Origin: Rhodovulum tesquicola | Lineage (GTDB): Bacteria > Pseudomonadota > Alphaproteobacteria > Rhodobacterales > Rhodobacteraceae | DNA length: 64,000 nt | Direction: 5' to 3' | Assembly (NCBI RefSeq): GCF_024128855.1 | Contig: NZ_JAMYDV010000007.1 | Coordinates: forward strand, 1-64,000 | Shown: positions 8,815 to 18,589 of the stretch, piece by piece | How the letters are laid out: each line of letters begins with the position of its first letter | Numbering within the stretch: the first letter of the stretch is position 1 | Notes under the pieces: model-generated | What the model was told of the DNA's origin: nothing | Databases searched by the model: none | The model's input: the letters and a program-made list of their open reading frames with translations, nothing else | Made by a program: the position numbers and the translations under genes

Positions 8815-11800
8815 ATGCACGTCGTGTTCCGCGAAAGCCACGGTCTGGAAGAGACCGAGACACCGACGGATCTGGGGCAGGACCCGGCAGATCTGGTGGT
8901 GCTCTCGTTCTCGGACAGCGATCTGGGGGCCTTCGCGGCGGGCTGGCACCGGGGCGGCGGGGCCGAGGGACGGATGCCGACGCTGCGGCTGGCGAACCTC
9001 GCGGCGCTCAAGCATCCGCTGTCGGTGGATACCTATGTCGAACGCACGTTGGAGGGCGCCAAGGGCATCCTGATCCGGCTGATCGGCGGGCGCGCCTATT
9101 GGGACTACGGCTTGCAACAGGTGCAGGCGCTGGCGCAGGCCAGGGGTATCGCGCTGGCCGTGCTGCCTGCGGACGGACGGCCCGATCCGCGTCTCGACGA
9201 GGTCTCGACCCTGCCGGTGTCCACGCTGCGGCGGCTTTCGCAGCTGTGCGATGCAGGCGGCGCGGTGGCCGCGCAGGCGGCGCTGGCGCAGATGGCGCTG
9301 GCCGCGGGGCTGTATGCCGCGCCGGTGATGGGGGCCAAGGCGGTGCCGCAAGTCGGCGCCTGGACCCCCGAGCAGGGCGTGTGCTGCCCGCTGGTGGACC
9401 TTGGGCCGGACAGTGACCGCCCGCGCGTCGTGCTGACCTTCTACCGCGCCTATGTGACGGCGGCCGATCTGGACCCAATCGCGGCGCTATACGACGCCTT
9501 CCGGTCGCGCGGTTGCGATGTCACGGCGCTCTTCGTGCCCTCTCTCAAGGCGCCCGAGGCCGCGCGTTGGCTGGCCCGCCAGATCGGCCACCTGCGCCCC
9601 TCGGCGATCGTCAACGCCACGGCCTTTTCGGGCAAGGGCGAGGACGGCGCCTCGCCGCTGGATGCGGGCGGCGTTCCGGTGTTCCAGGTCGCGCTGGCGA
9701 CCTCGACCGAACGGGCGTGGAATGAGGCCGAGCGCGGGCTTTCGCCCGCCGATCTGGCCATGCATGTCGTGCTGCCCGAGGTAGACGGCCGCATCTTCGC
9801 CGGTGTCGCGTCCTTCAAGGAACCGGCCCCGCGCGACCCGCATCTGCAATTCTCCCGCCACGCCCATAGCGCGCATCCCGACCGGATCGCCGCGATCGCC
9901 GACCGGGTGCTGGCGTGGGTGGGACTTGCCCGGCGTCCCGCCGCCGAAAAGCGCCCCGCCATCGTGCTGTCCACCTACCCGGGCAAAACTTGGCAAATGG
10001 CCCATGCGGTCGGGCTCGATGCGCTGGCCTCGGCCGAGGCGGTGCTGGACGACCTTGGCACCGAGGGCGTTCCCATCGCACCCGGTCCGCCCCTGTGCGA
10101 TGCGCTGGCGCAGGAGACGCAGGCCTGGCCGCTCGACGCCTATCGCGCGGCACTCGCCCGCCTGCCCGAAACCCTGCGGACGGCGCTGGACGCGGCCTGG
10201 GGCCCGCCCGAGGCCGACCCTGCCGTACGGGACGGCGCCTTTCAGTTCGCCGCCACCCGGCGCGGTACGGCGCTGGTGGCTTTGCAACCCGAGCGCGGTG
10301 ATCCGGCGACACGCGACGAAGACTACCACGATGTCCACCGCGCCCCGCGCCACGCCTACGTCGCCTTCTATCTCTGGCTGCGCGAGGCCATACGCTGCGA
10401 CGCGGTGATCCACATGGGGGCGCATGGCACGCTGGAATGGCTGCCGGGCAAGGCGGTGGCGCTGTCGGCGGCTTGCTGGCCCGAGGCGCTGATCGCGACG
10501 CTGCCGGTGATCTATCCCTTCATCGTCAACGACCCCGGCGAGGCCGCACAGGCCAAGCGCCGGATCGCCGCCGTCACCATCGGGCATATCCCGCCGACCT
10601 TGCGGAAAAGCGGCACGCCAGACCGCTTTGCCCGCCTCGAAGCGCTGCTCGACGAGTTCTCGAACGCCGATGGGCTGGACCCCAAGCGTCGGGCGCGCCT
10701 GCAAAAGGAAATCCGGACCGAGGCGCAGGCGTTGGGCGTCGAAGAGGATCTGGGCCTGGAGGCCGCCGCCTGCCCGGCCGAGGCGATCACCCGGATCGAC
10801 CGGTTCGTCTGCGACGTGAAGGATAGCCAGTTCGGCGACGGGCTGCATGTCTTCGGCCGCGCCCCGGCTACGCCCGGCGGCTTTGACACCGGCCCTTCCA
10901 TCGCCGCGGAACGAATGGCGCTGCTGACGGCCTTCGCGGGCGGACAGATCGCGCCGGGCCCGTCCGGGTCGCCTTATCGCGGGCGGCGCGATGTCCTACC
11001 CACCGGCCGCAACCTTTTCACCACCGATCCACGCGCGGTGCCGACGCGGTCGGCCCATGCGCAGGGCGTGAAACTCGCCGAGGACCTCGTGCGACGCCAC
11101 CTGCAGGACCACGGCGATTGGCCGCGCGGGCTGGTCATCGACCTGTGGGGCTCGGCCACGATGCGCACCGCGGGCGAGGATTTCGCCATGGCGCTGCACC
11201 TGCTGGGCGTGACACCCGTCTGGGACGAAGGCTCCGAAAGAGTGTCCGGCGTCGAGGTGCTTCCCATCGCCATGCTCGACCGGCCGCGGCTTGACGTGAC
11301 GCTGCGGGTTTCGGGCCTGTTCCGCGATGTCTTTCCCACGCTCTCGGCGTTGTTCCAACAGGCGATACGGGTGCTCGGCGCGCGCGACGAGGCGCCCGAC
11401 TGGAACCCCTATGCCGGCCGTGATGTCGGCGCGCGCGTCTATGGGCCCGCGCCGGGCAGTTACGGGCTGGGCATGGGGCTTGCGGTCGAGGAGTATACCG
11501 ACGAGGCCCGACGCGCCGCGGGCGAGGCCTGGCTCGCGGCCAGCGCCTGGGCGCTGGATGGCGCGGAGAGCCGCCGCGACGAGGCAGGTCTGAAAGCTCG
11601 CGTCGAGCGGGCGGATGGGTTCGTGCACGCCCAAGACCTGCCCGAAACCGATATCCTGCTGGCCGCCGATTATGCCGCGCACGAGGCGGGCTTTGCCGCG
11701 GCGCAGGCTGTCACGGGCGGTAAGGCCGCGCTGTACCACTTGGACAATACCGACCCTGATCGTCCCCGCACCCGGACCCTGTCCGAAGAGGTCGCCCGCG

Positions 11801-12126
11801 TGGTGCGCGCCCGCGCCGCCAACCCGGCGTGGCTGGCGGGGATGCGCCGCCACGGCTTTCGCGGCGCCGCCGAGATCGCGGCCACGCTCGACCACCTCGC
11901 GGCCTTTGCCCTCCTCGCGGGCGTCGTGCCGCCGCATCTTTTCGACCTCTACTACCAGGCGACGCTTGGCGACGACGACCTGACCGCCTTCATGGCAGAG
12001 GCCAACCCCCAGGCGCTTGCGGCGATGCGTGAGCGGTTCGCGGCGCTCGATCGCGCGGGGCTTTGGCACACGCGCCGCAATTCCATCGCCGCCGCCCTGC
12101 ATCCGGAGACCAACGATGCCTTATGA
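8815..12126 (+). CDS. cobN: CobN, cobaltochelatase large subunit
   Basis: CobN is the large subunit of the ATP-dependent CobNST chelatase that inserts cobalt into hydrogenobyrinic acid a,c-diamide. The 1,103-residue protein contains the signature HMGAHGTLEWLPGK at about residues 531-544, the DDxLPGNxxG-like PTGRNLFTTDP region near 735, and C-terminal segments typical of magnesium/cobalt chelatase H subunits. It is near the short end of the family's range. The partner genes cobS and cobT are not in this window. The start ATG lies seven bases after the cobW stop, without a strong ribosome binding site, so translation is probably coupled. Its end overlaps the cobH start. Confidence 0.95.
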   Translation: MHVVFRESHGLEETETPTDLGQDPADLVVLSFSDSDLGAFAAGWHRGGGAEGRMPTLRLANLAALKHPLSVDTYVERTLEGAKGILIRLIGGRAYWDYGLQQVQALAQARGIALAVLPADGRPDPRLDEVSTLPVSTLRRLSQLCDAGGAVAAQAALAQMALAAGLYAAPVMGAKAVPQVGAWTPEQGVCCPLVDLGPDSDRPRVVLTFYRAYVTAADLDPIAALYDAFRSRGCDVTALFVPSLKAPEAARWLARQIGHLRPSAIVNATAFSGKGEDGASPLDAGGVPVFQVALATSTERAWNEAERGLSPADLAMHVVLPEVDGRIFAGVASFKEPAPRDPHLQFSRHAHSAHPDRIAAIADRVLAWVGLARRPAAEKRPAIVLSTYPGKTWQMAHAVGLDALASAEAVLDDLGTEGVPIAPGPPLCDALAQETQAWPLDAYRAALARLPETLRTALDAAWGPPEADPAVRDGAFQFAATRRGTALVALQPERGDPATRDEDYHDVHRAPRHAYVAFYLWLREAIRCDAVIHMGAHGTLEWLPGKAVALSAACWPEALIATLPVIYPFIVNDPGEAAQAKRRIAAVTIGHIPPTLRKSGTPDRFARLEALLDEFSNADGLDPKRRARLQKEIRTEAQALGVEEDLGLEAAACPAEAITRIDRFVCDVKDSQFGDGLHVFGRAPATPGGFDTGPSIAAERMALLTAFAGGQIAPGPSGSPYRGRRDVLPTGRNLFTTDPRAVPTRSAHAQGVKLAEDLVRRHLQDHGDWPRGLVIDLWGSATMRTAGEDFAMALHLLGVTPVWDEGSERVSGVEVLPIAMLDRPRLDVTLRVSGLFRDVFPTLSALFQQAIRVLGARDEAPDWNPYAGRDVGARVYGPAPGSYGLGMGLAVEEYTDEARRAAGEAWLAASAWALDGAESRRDEAGLKARVERADGFVHAQDLPETDILLAADYAAHEAGFAAAQAVTGGKAALYHLDNTDPDRPRTRTLSEEVARVVRARAANPAWLAGMRRHGFRGAAEIAATLDHLAAFALLAGVVPPHLFDLYYQATLGDDDLTAFMAEANPQALAAMRERFAALDRAGLWHTRRNSIAAALHPETNDAL

Positions 12127-12745
12127 TTATGAAACCGACGGGGCCGCGATCTACGGCCAGTCCTTCGCGATAATCCGCGCCGAAACCAACCTGGCGCGCT
12201 TCGACGCCGAGGAAGAACCCGTCGCGGTGCGGATGATCCATGCCGCGGGCATGGTGGGCCTCGCCCCGCATATCCGGTTTTCGCCGGGGTTCGTGGCGGC
12301 GGCCCGGGCCGCGCTGGAGGGCGGCGCGCCAATCCTGTGCGACGCGCGCATGGTGTCCGAGGGCGTGACCCGCGCGCGCCTGCCCTCCGATAACGAAGTG
12401 ATTTGCACCTTGCAGGCGGAAGGCATCGCCGAGCGCGCCGCGGCGATGGGCAACACGCGCTCGGCCGCTGCGCTGGAGCTCTGGCGGCCGCACCTTGCGG
12501 GCGCGCTGGTCGCCATCGGCAACGCGCCGACCGCGCTCTTTCATCTTCTGAATATGCTGGAGGATCCTTCCTGCCCGCGTCCCGCCGCGATCATCGGCTG
12601 CCCGGTCGGCTTCGTCGGCGCGGCGGAGTCGAAAGAGGCGCTTTGGCAGGCACAGCCCGTGCCCTGCGCCATTGTCGAGGGCCGGCTGGGCGGCAGCGCG
12701 ATCACGGTCGCCGCCATCAACGCCATCGCGAGCCGCGCGGAATGA
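12116..12745 (+). CDS. cobH: CobH, precorrin-8X methylmutase
   Basis: CobH moves a methyl group from C11 to C12 of precorrin-8X, giving hydrogenobyrinic acid. The 209-residue length and motifs fit the family: FAIIRAETNLARF near the start, RMIHAAGMV with the catalytic His (about residue 41), the ILCDARMV segment, and GCPVGFVGAAESKEAL near the C-terminus. It starts inside the end of cobN (11-base overlap) and its stop overlaps the cobI ATG. This continues the chain of overlapping genes typical of a single co-translated operon. Confidence 0.96.
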   Translation: MPYDYETDGAAIYGQSFAIIRAETNLARFDAEEEPVAVRMIHAAGMVGLAPHIRFSPGFVAAARAALEGGAPILCDARMVSEGVTRARLPSDNEVICTLQAEGIAERAAAMGNTRSAAALELWRPHLAGALVAIGNAPTALFHLLNMLEDPSCPRPAAIIGCPVGFVGAAESKEALWQAQPVPCAIVEGRLGGSAITVAAINAIASRAE

Positions 12746-13470
12746 GGGTGGGCACCGTTTATGGCCTGGGCCTCGGCCCGGGTGCTGCCGACCTTATGAG
12801 TGTTCGCGCCGACCGCCTGCTGCGTGGCGCGACCCATGTCGCCTATTTCCGCAAGGCCGGCTGCGAGGGGCAGGCGCGCGCCATCGTCGAGGGGCTGATC
12901 CCCGCGGGCGCGACCGAGCATCCGATGGAATACCCGGTCACGACCGAGATTCCCTTCAGCGATCCCCGCTATAACGAGGTGCTTGCCGCCTTCTATGCCG
13001 AGAGTTGTGCCCGTCTGCGCACGCTGGCCGAGGCAGGCGAAGATGTCGTCGTGCTCTGCGAGGGCGATCCGTTCTTCTACGGCTCGTTCATGCATCTCTA
13101 CACGCGGCTGACGGGCGTCGTGCCGGTTGAGGTCGTGCCGGGCATCACCGGCATGTCGGCCGCCTGGACGGCGACGGGCGCGCCGATCACCTGGGGGGAC
13201 GACATCCTGACCGTGTTGCCCGGAACCCTGCCGGAGGATGCACTGGTGAGGGGAATCGCGGGTGCGGATGCCGTGGTGGTGATGAAGATGGGCCGCCACC
13301 TGCCCAAGCTGCGCCGCGCGCTGGCGCGGGCGGGCCGCGCCGGGGAGGCCTGGCTGGTCGAATGCGCCGCGATGCCTGGGCAGAAGGTGACGCGGCTAGA
13401 TGACTACCCGGGCGAGACCGCACCCTACTTCTCCATCGCGCTGGTCCACGGCCATGGACGGCGGCCATGA
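12742..13470 (+). CDS. cobI: CobI, precorrin-2 C20-methyltransferase
   Basis: CobI uses S-adenosylmethionine to methylate C20 of precorrin-2, making precorrin-3A. The 242-residue protein has the tetrapyrrole methylase start GLGLGPGAADLMSVRA, the second conserved block VVLCEGDPFFYGSFMHL near residue 105, and VEVVPGITGMSAAW near 130. These are the features that separate CobI/CbiL from the other methylases of the pathway. It overlaps cobH and cobJ by four bases each. Confidence 0.95.
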   Translation: MRVGTVYGLGLGPGAADLMSVRADRLLRGATHVAYFRKAGCEGQARAIVEGLIPAGATEHPMEYPVTTEIPFSDPRYNEVLAAFYAESCARLRTLAEAGEDVVVLCEGDPFFYGSFMHLYTRLTGVVPVEVVPGITGMSAAWTATGAPITWGDDILTVLPGTLPEDALVRGIAGADAVVVMKMGRHLPKLRRALARAGRAGEAWLVECAAMPGQKVTRLDDYPGETAPYFSIALVHGHGRRP

Positions 13471-14219
13471 GCGGGTGGCTGGTGATTGCCGGGTTGGGGC
13501 CAGGATCAGAGACGCTGGTGACACCCGAGGTCACGGCGGCGCTGGCAGAGGCGACCGACGTTGTGGGCTACATCCCCTATGTCGCACGGGTGGCCCCGCG
13601 CGAGGGCCTCACGCTGCACGCCTCGGACAACCGGGTGGAACTGGATCGCGCGCGCCACGCGCTGCAGATGGCGGCGGCGGGGCGGCGCGTGGTGGTGGTG
13701 TCCTCGGGCGATCCGGGAGTCTTTGCCATGGCCGCGGCGGTGTTCGAGGCGGTCGAGAGTGGACCCGCGGACTGGCGCGAACTCGACATCCGCGTGCTGC
13801 CCGGTATCACCGCGATGCTGGCCGCCGCGGCGCGGGCGGGGGCTCCCTTGGGGCACGATTTCTGTGCGATCAACCTGTCCGACAACCTCAAGCCCTGGGC
13901 GCTGATCGAGAAACGCCTGCGCTTGGCGGCCGAGGCCGATTTCGCCATGGCCTTCTATAACCCTCGCTCGAAGGCCCGGCCCGAGGGCTTTGCCCGCGCG
14001 CTTGGCATGCTGCGCGACGTCTGCGGCGATGATCGGCCCGTGATCTTCGCCCGAGCAGTCTCGACGCCCGAGCAGGCGATCCGCGTCGTGCCGCTGACCG
14101 AAGCCACCCCCGATATGGCCGACATGCGCACGGTCGTTCTGGTCGGCTCGTCCCTGACCCGGATCATCGCGCGCAACGGTGTGCCCATCGTCTATACACC
14201 GAGGTCCGCGCCGGAATGA
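13467..14219 (+). CDS. cobJ: CobJ, precorrin-3B C17-methyltransferase
   Basis: CobJ methylates C17 of precorrin-3B and drives the ring contraction to precorrin-4, using the product of CobZ. The 250-residue protein shows GLGPGSETLVTPE, DVVGYIPYV, VVSSGDPGVFAMA and VLPGITAMLAAAA, the standard CobJ/CbiH order. AFYNPRSKARPEG near residue 160 is a further family mark. Its 3' end overlaps the convergent cobK by 28 bases. Confidence 0.96.
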   Translation: MSGWLVIAGLGPGSETLVTPEVTAALAEATDVVGYIPYVARVAPREGLTLHASDNRVELDRARHALQMAAAGRRVVVVSSGDPGVFAMAAAVFEAVESGPADWRELDIRVLPGITAMLAAAARAGAPLGHDFCAINLSDNLKPWALIEKRLRLAAEADFAMAFYNPRSKARPEGFARALGMLRDVCGDDRPVIFARAVSTPEQAIRVVPLTEATPDMADMRTVVLVGSSLTRIIARNGVPIVYTPRSAPE

Positions 14220-14947
14220 GTCAGCCAGTCAAGAACCTGATCGGGGGTCGAAACCTCATGTCGTTCGAGCAGCGTCGGCCGGTCGATCATCAGGACCGGC
14301 AGGCCCAGCGCGCGCGCCGCGTCGATCTTGGCCCGCGCCCCGGTGCCACCCGCGTTCTTCGACACCGCGAGGTCGATCCGGTGCTGCCACATCAGCGCGC
14401 GGTCGCCGGCCTCGGTAAAGGGGCCGCGCGACACGAGGGTGTGGTGGTCCGGCAAGGGGATCGCCCTGGCCGGCGGATCGACCAGGCGCAGCAGGTAGAA
14501 ATGCTGCGGCTGGGCGGCGAAGGCATCAAGATGCATCCGCCCAACGGCCAGCATCACGCGCCGGGGCGGCCCCGCCAGCGCGGCGACCGCGCCCGCTATG
14601 TCGGGCACGCGGCGCCAGTCGTCGCCGGGCTGGGGCGTCCAGGGTGGCCGGGTCAGCGCGACCAGCGGCACGCCGGTGGTCGCGCAGGCGGCGACGGCAT
14701 TTCGGCTCATCTGCGCAGCGAAGGGATGGGTTGCGTCGACCAGATGGGTGATGCGCTGCGCCGTCAGGAAGTCCGCCAGTCCGTCGATACCGCCAAAGCC
14801 GCCGATCCGCACCGGAATCGGCTGCGGCTTGGGGCGCTCCACCCGGCCGGCGAAGGACAGGGTCGCGTCGATGCTCCGGGCCGCAATCTTGGCCGCCAGC
14901 GCGGTCGCCTCGGTCGTCCCGCCGAGGATCAGGAGGTTGGGGCGCAT
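14192..14947 (-). CDS. cobK: CobK, precorrin-6A reductase
   Basis: CobK reduces precorrin-6A to precorrin-6B with NADPH. The 251-residue protein begins LLILGGTTEATALA, the nucleotide-binding start typical of CobK/CbiJ, and contains DATHPFAAQMSRNA around residue 75 and SKNAGGTGARAKIDAA near 210. It is the only corrin-ring gene here on the minus strand, wedged between cobJ and cobL. It overlaps the end of cobJ by 28 bases, and its start codon shares two bases with the cobL start (CATG at 14945-14948). Its ribosome binding site therefore lies inside the cobL coding sequence. A promoter would also have to lie within cobL. Confidence 0.95.
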   Translation of the reverse strand: MRPNLLILGGTTEATALAAKIAARSIDATLSFAGRVERPKPQPIPVRIGGFGGIDGLADFLTAQRITHLVDATHPFAAQMSRNAVAACATTGVPLVALTRPPWTPQPGDDWRRVPDIAGAVAALAGPPRRVMLAVGRMHLDAFAAQPQHFYLLRLVDPPARAIPLPDHHTLVSRGPFTEAGDRALMWQHRIDLAVSKNAGGTGARAKIDAARALGLPVLMIDRPTLLERHEVSTPDQVLDWLTHSGADLGV

Positions 14948-16145
14948 GGCTGAGGCTCCGTGGCTGACGATCGTGGGGTTGGGCGAAGATGGCCCGGACG
15001 GGCTGCCGCCTGCAAGCCGTGCCGCGCTGGAAGCCGCCGAAATCGTCATGGGGCCAACGCGGCATCTGGGCCTGCTGCCAGATCTGGCGGCCGAACGCGT
15101 CGAATGGCCGGTGCCCTTCGCCGACGGTCTCGAAAAGTTGCGCGCCCTGCGCGGTCGCCCCGTCGTGGTACTGGCCTCGGGCGATCCGTTCTGGTTCGGC
15201 GCGGGCAGCGTGATCGCGCGGGACTTCGCGCCCGGCGAATGGCGCGCCTTCCCGGCCCCCTCGGTTTTCTCGCTTGCCGCGGCGCACCTTGGCTGGCGGC
15301 TGGAAAGGACGCCCTGCCTTGGCCTTCATGCCACGCCCTTCGGGCAGTTGCGTCCCCATCTGGCGCCTGGCGCGCGGGCGCTGGTGCTGCTGCGTGACGG
15401 GTCCGCGGTGCGCGATCTTGTGGCCTGGCTGACCGGGCTGGACTTTGGCGAAACCGGGATCTGGGTGATGGAGGCGCTGGGCGGGCCGCGCGAACGGGTT
15501 CGAAACGCCAAGGCCGCGGAGTACGACCTGACCGATGTGGCGCACCCGGTTTGCGTCGGGCTGAAGGTCGCCGGGACGGGCGCCCCGATCCCCGCCTGCG
15601 GCGGTTGGCCCGACGACCTGTTCGACCATGACGGGCAGATCACCAAGCGGCCGGTCCGCGCGCTGACGCTCTCCGCGCTTGCGCCCCGGCCGGGTGAACA
15701 CCTGTGGGATATCGGCGCGGGGTCGGGCTCGATCTCGATCGAATGGCTGGCCTGCCACCCGTCGATGCACGCGACTGCCGTCGAAGCGGATCCCGCCCGC
15801 GCCGACCGCATCCGCACGAATGCCGCAGCGCTGGGGGTGGACCGGCTGCGCGTGGTCGAGGGCCGTGCGCCCGAGGTGCTGGACGGTCTTGACCCGCCGC
15901 AGGCCGTGTTCATCGGCGGTGGGCTGTCCGAGGTGCTGTTGTCGGACCTATGGGCGCGGCTCGGGTCCGGTACACGTGTCGTGGCAAACGCGGTGACGCT
16001 CGAGTCCGAGGCGCTGCTGGCCGCGTGGCAGGCCGCGCAGGGCGGCAGCCTGCTGCGCGTGGAACTGGCCGAGGCACAGCCGCTGGGCACAAGGCGCGGC
16101 TGGCGTACTGCCTATCCGGTGGTGCAGTGGAGCGCCGTGCGATGA
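14946..16145 (+). CDS. cobL: CobL, precorrin-6Y C5,15-methyltransferase (decarboxylating)
   Basis: CobL is a fusion of a CbiE-type and a CbiT-type methyltransferase. It methylates C5 and C15 and decarboxylates the C12 acetate, giving precorrin-8X. Residues 7-210 form the CbiE half (VGLGEDGPDGL, VLASGDPFWFGAG). Residues 220-399 form the CbiT half, with the S-adenosylmethionine motif LWDIGAGSGSISIEW near 250 and FIGGGLSE near 320. AGGAGG, nine bases before the ATG at 14946, lies within the divergent cobK coding sequence. Both halves look intact at 399 residues. Its stop overlaps the cobE start. Confidence 0.95.
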   Translation: MAEAPWLTIVGLGEDGPDGLPPASRAALEAAEIVMGPTRHLGLLPDLAAERVEWPVPFADGLEKLRALRGRPVVVLASGDPFWFGAGSVIARDFAPGEWRAFPAPSVFSLAAAHLGWRLERTPCLGLHATPFGQLRPHLAPGARALVLLRDGSAVRDLVAWLTGLDFGETGIWVMEALGGPRERVRNAKAAEYDLTDVAHPVCVGLKVAGTGAPIPACGGWPDDLFDHDGQITKRPVRALTLSALAPRPGEHLWDIGAGSGSISIEWLACHPSMHATAVEADPARADRIRTNAAALGVDRLRVVEGRAPEVLDGLDPPQAVFIGGGLSEVLLSDLWARLGSGTRVVANAVTLESEALLAAWQAAQGGSLLRVELAEAQPLGTRRGWRTAYPVVQWSAVR

Positions 16146-16510
16146 GGGTGGCGGGGTTCGGCTTCCGCAAGGGCGCGTCCCTTGAAAGCCTGTCCGAAGC
16201 GCTGGCGCGGGCCGGCGGTAGCGGTGGTTTGACCGCCCTCGCCGCCCCAAGGGACAAGGCCGGTGCGCCCTGCCTCGCCGATTTGGCGGCGCGGCTGGGC
16301 CTACCGGTCCGGGCGGTCTCGTCCAGCGACCTCGCCGCCCCGGCCACCCTGACCGAGGCGCCCCGGGTGCGCGTCCTGCACGGCACAGGCTCGGTCGCCG
16401 AGGCCGCCGCGCTTGCCGCCGCCGGACCCTCCGCGCACCTCACAGGCCCGCGCGCCGTTTCAACCGACCGAATGGCCACCTGCGCCATCGCAACCGGAGA
16501 CACGACATGA
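16142..16510 (+). CDS. cobE: CobE, cobalamin biosynthesis protein
   Basis: CobE is a small protein related to the C-terminal domain of CbiG. It is required in the aerobic pathway, but its chemical role is not settled. The 122-residue sequence starts [19 protein letters not shown], the recognisable CobE/CbiG-C start, and has [17 protein letters not shown] near residue 45 and [19 protein letters not shown] near the C-terminus. The ATG at 16142 overlaps the cobL stop, and its stop overlaps the cobM start. Confidence 0.9.
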   Translation: MRVAGFGFRKGASLESLSEALARAGGSGGLTALAAPRDKAGAPCLADLAARLGLPVRAVSSSDLAAPATLTEAPRVRVLHGTGSVAEAAALAAAGPSAHLTGPRAVSTDRMATCAIATGDTT

Positions 16511-17286
16511 CCGTCCATTTCATCGGCGCGGGCCCCGGCGCCCCCGACCTGCTGACCCTGCGCGGACGCGACCTGATCGCGGCCTGTCCGGTCTGCCTCT
16601 ATGCCGGGTCGCTGGTGCCACAGGCGATCCTGGCCCACTGCCCGCCCGGTGCGCGGATCGTGAACACCGCACCGCTGGATCTTGACGCGATCACCGCCGA
16701 ATGCCGGGCGGCCAATGCCGCGGGAAAGGACGTCGCGCGGCTCCATTCCGGGGATCTGTCGGTCTGGTCGGCGATGGGCGAGCAGATCCGGCGGCTGAAG
16801 GCCGAGGGGATTCCGGTCAGTGTGACCCCCGGCGTTCCCTCTTTCGCTGCGGCGGCGGCGGCGCTGGGGGCCGAGCTGACCCTGCCGGGCCTTGCGCAAT
16901 CGGTGGTCCTGACCCGCACGCCGGGCCGGGCCTCGACGATGCCCGAGGGCGAGAGCCTGGCCAATTTCGCCGCCACCGGCGCGACGCTTGCCATTCACCT
17001 GTCGATCCACAACCTCTCCCGCGTGGTGGCCGATCTGACGCCCCATTACGGCGGCGAGTGCCCCGTTGCGGTGGTGTTCCGCGCCAGCTGGCCGGACCAG
17101 AGCATTACCCGCGCGACGCTTGACACAGTCGAGGCCGCGCTGCCCGAGGGGATCGAACGCACGGCGCTGATCCTTGTCGGCCCGGCGTTGGGGGCCGAGG
17201 GCTTCGCCGAAAGCTGCCTATATGCGCCCGACTACGACCGCCGCTTTCGGCCGCAACGGGCCGAAGGGGGGCACCATGGCGGCTAA
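16507..17286 (+). CDS. cobM: CobM, precorrin-4 C11-methyltransferase
   Basis: CobM methylates C11 of precorrin-4 to give precorrin-5. The 259-residue protein has [19 protein letters not shown] at the N-terminus, [27 protein letters not shown] near residue 80 and [16 protein letters not shown] near 105. These identify CobM/CbiF rather than the other methylases. [10 protein letters not shown] block near 155 is also typical. The gene overlaps cobE by four bases and cobB by eleven. Confidence 0.96.
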   Translation: MTVHFIGAGPGAPDLLTLRGRDLIAACPVCLYAGSLVPQAILAHCPPGARIVNTAPLDLDAITAECRAANAAGKDVARLHSGDLSVWSAMGEQIRRLKAEGIPVSVTPGVPSFAAAAAALGAELTLPGLAQSVVLTRTPGRASTMPEGESLANFAATGATLAIHLSIHNLSRVVADLTPHYGGECPVAVVFRASWPDQSITRATLDTVEAALPEGIERTALILVGPALGAEGFAESCLYAPDYDRRFRPQRAEGGHHGG

Positions 17287-18589
17287 TCCTCCGGGCCTCG
17301 TCATCGCCGCCCCGGCCTCGGGATCGGGCAAGACGACCGTGACGCTGGGCATCTTGCGCGCGCTTCGTGAAGAGGGGCTGACGGTGCAGCCCTTCAAGAA
17401 CGGACCGGACTATATCGATCCGGCGTTCCACCGCATCGCGGCGGGGTGCGAGTCCTACAATCTGGACATGTGGGCGATGGGCGAGGACTTGCTCGGGGCC
17501 ATCGCATCCCGGGCGCAGGGGGCGGACCTGATCCTGTCGGAAGGGTCGATGGGACTTTTTGACGGGACCTCGGCGCAGGGCGTCTCGGGGCGCGGGTCGA
17601 GCGCCGAGATCGCGCGCGCCTTCGGCTGGCCGGTGGTGCTGGTGCTGGATGTCGGCGGGCAGGCGCAATCGGCGGCGGCCACGGCACTGGGATTCGCACA
17701 CCACCCCGACGCGCCGCCCTTGGCGGGCGTGATCCTGAACCGGGTGGCAGGCGCGCGGCACGAGGTGATGATCCGCGAAGAGATGGCGCGGCTGGGCATA
17801 CCCGTGTTCGGCGCGCTGCCCCGGCGCAGCGACCTCGAATTGCCCGAGCGGCATCTGGGCCTCGTGCAGGCCGAGGAGTACGGCGACATCGACGCGGTGA
17901 TCGGCCGTCTGGGGGCGTTCCTGCGGGACCATGCCGACCTTGCCGCGCTGCGTGACGCGGCGCGTGCCGGTTCGAACCGGCCGCCCGGCCGCTGGCCGAA
18001 CCCGCCCGCCCAACGAATCGCGCTGGCCCGGGATGCGGCGTTCTCCTTCACTTATCCGCATCTGCTGGAGGGTTGGCGGCGGGCCGGGACGGAGGTTCTG
18101 CCGTTCTCGCCGCTGGCCGATGAGGCGCCCCCGGAGGCCGATCTGGTCTGGCTGCCGGGCGGTTATCCCGAACTGCATGCCGGCCGGCTCGCCGCCGCGG
18201 GCACCTTCCTCGACGGGTTGCGGCGCCATGCCGAAAGCCGGCCCGTGCATGGCGAATGCGGCGGCTACATGGTGCTGGGCGCGGGTTTGGTCGATGCGGA
18301 CGGAGAGCGGCACGCAATGGCGGGGCTCTTGGGCCTCGTGACCAGCTATGCGCGGCGGCGCCTGCATCTGGGCTATCGCCGCGCAGTGCTGGAAACCGCC
18401 ATGCCGGGCCACGGGGCAGGCGCGATGCTCTACGGGCACGAGTTCCACTATTCGACGATCTTGGAGCAGCCCGATGCGCCGCTCGCCCGCGTTACCGATG
18501 CGGGCGGCAATCCCGTGCCCGAAACCGGGTCGGTGCGGGGGCATGTCACCGGCAGTTTCTTTCACCTCATCACGGAGGGTGCGGCGTGA
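17276..18589 (+). CDS. cobB: CobB, hydrogenobyrinic acid a,c-diamide synthase
   Basis: CobB amidates the a and c acetate side chains of hydrogenobyrinic acid, using glutamine and ATP. The 437-residue protein has an N-terminal P-loop domain ([14 protein letters not shown], residues 11-24; [11 protein letters not shown] near 45) and a C-terminal type 1 glutamine amidotransferase domain. Its nucleophilic Cys is in [11 protein letters not shown] (C328), and a GHEFHYS segment lies near 390. The start at 17276 is supported by AAGGGGGG upstream, within the end of cobM. Unlike cobQ, its amidotransferase domain is complete. Confidence 0.95.
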   Translation: MAANPPGLVIAAPASGSGKTTVTLGILRALREEGLTVQPFKNGPDYIDPAFHRIAAGCESYNLDMWAMGEDLLGAIASRAQGADLILSEGSMGLFDGTSAQGVSGRGSSAEIARAFGWPVVLVLDVGGQAQSAAATALGFAHHPDAPPLAGVILNRVAGARHEVMIREEMARLGIPVFGALPRRSDLELPERHLGLVQAEEYGDIDAVIGRLGAFLRDHADLAALRDAARAGSNRPPGRWPNPPAQRIALARDAAFSFTYPHLLEGWRRAGTEVLPFSPLADEAPPEADLVWLPGGYPELHAGRLAAAGTFLDGLRRHAESRPVHGECGGYMVLGAGLVDADGERHAMAGLLGLVTSYARRRLHLGYRRAVLETAMPGHGAGAMLYGHEFHYSTILEQPDAPLARVTDAGGNPVPETGSVRGHVTGSFFHLITEGAA

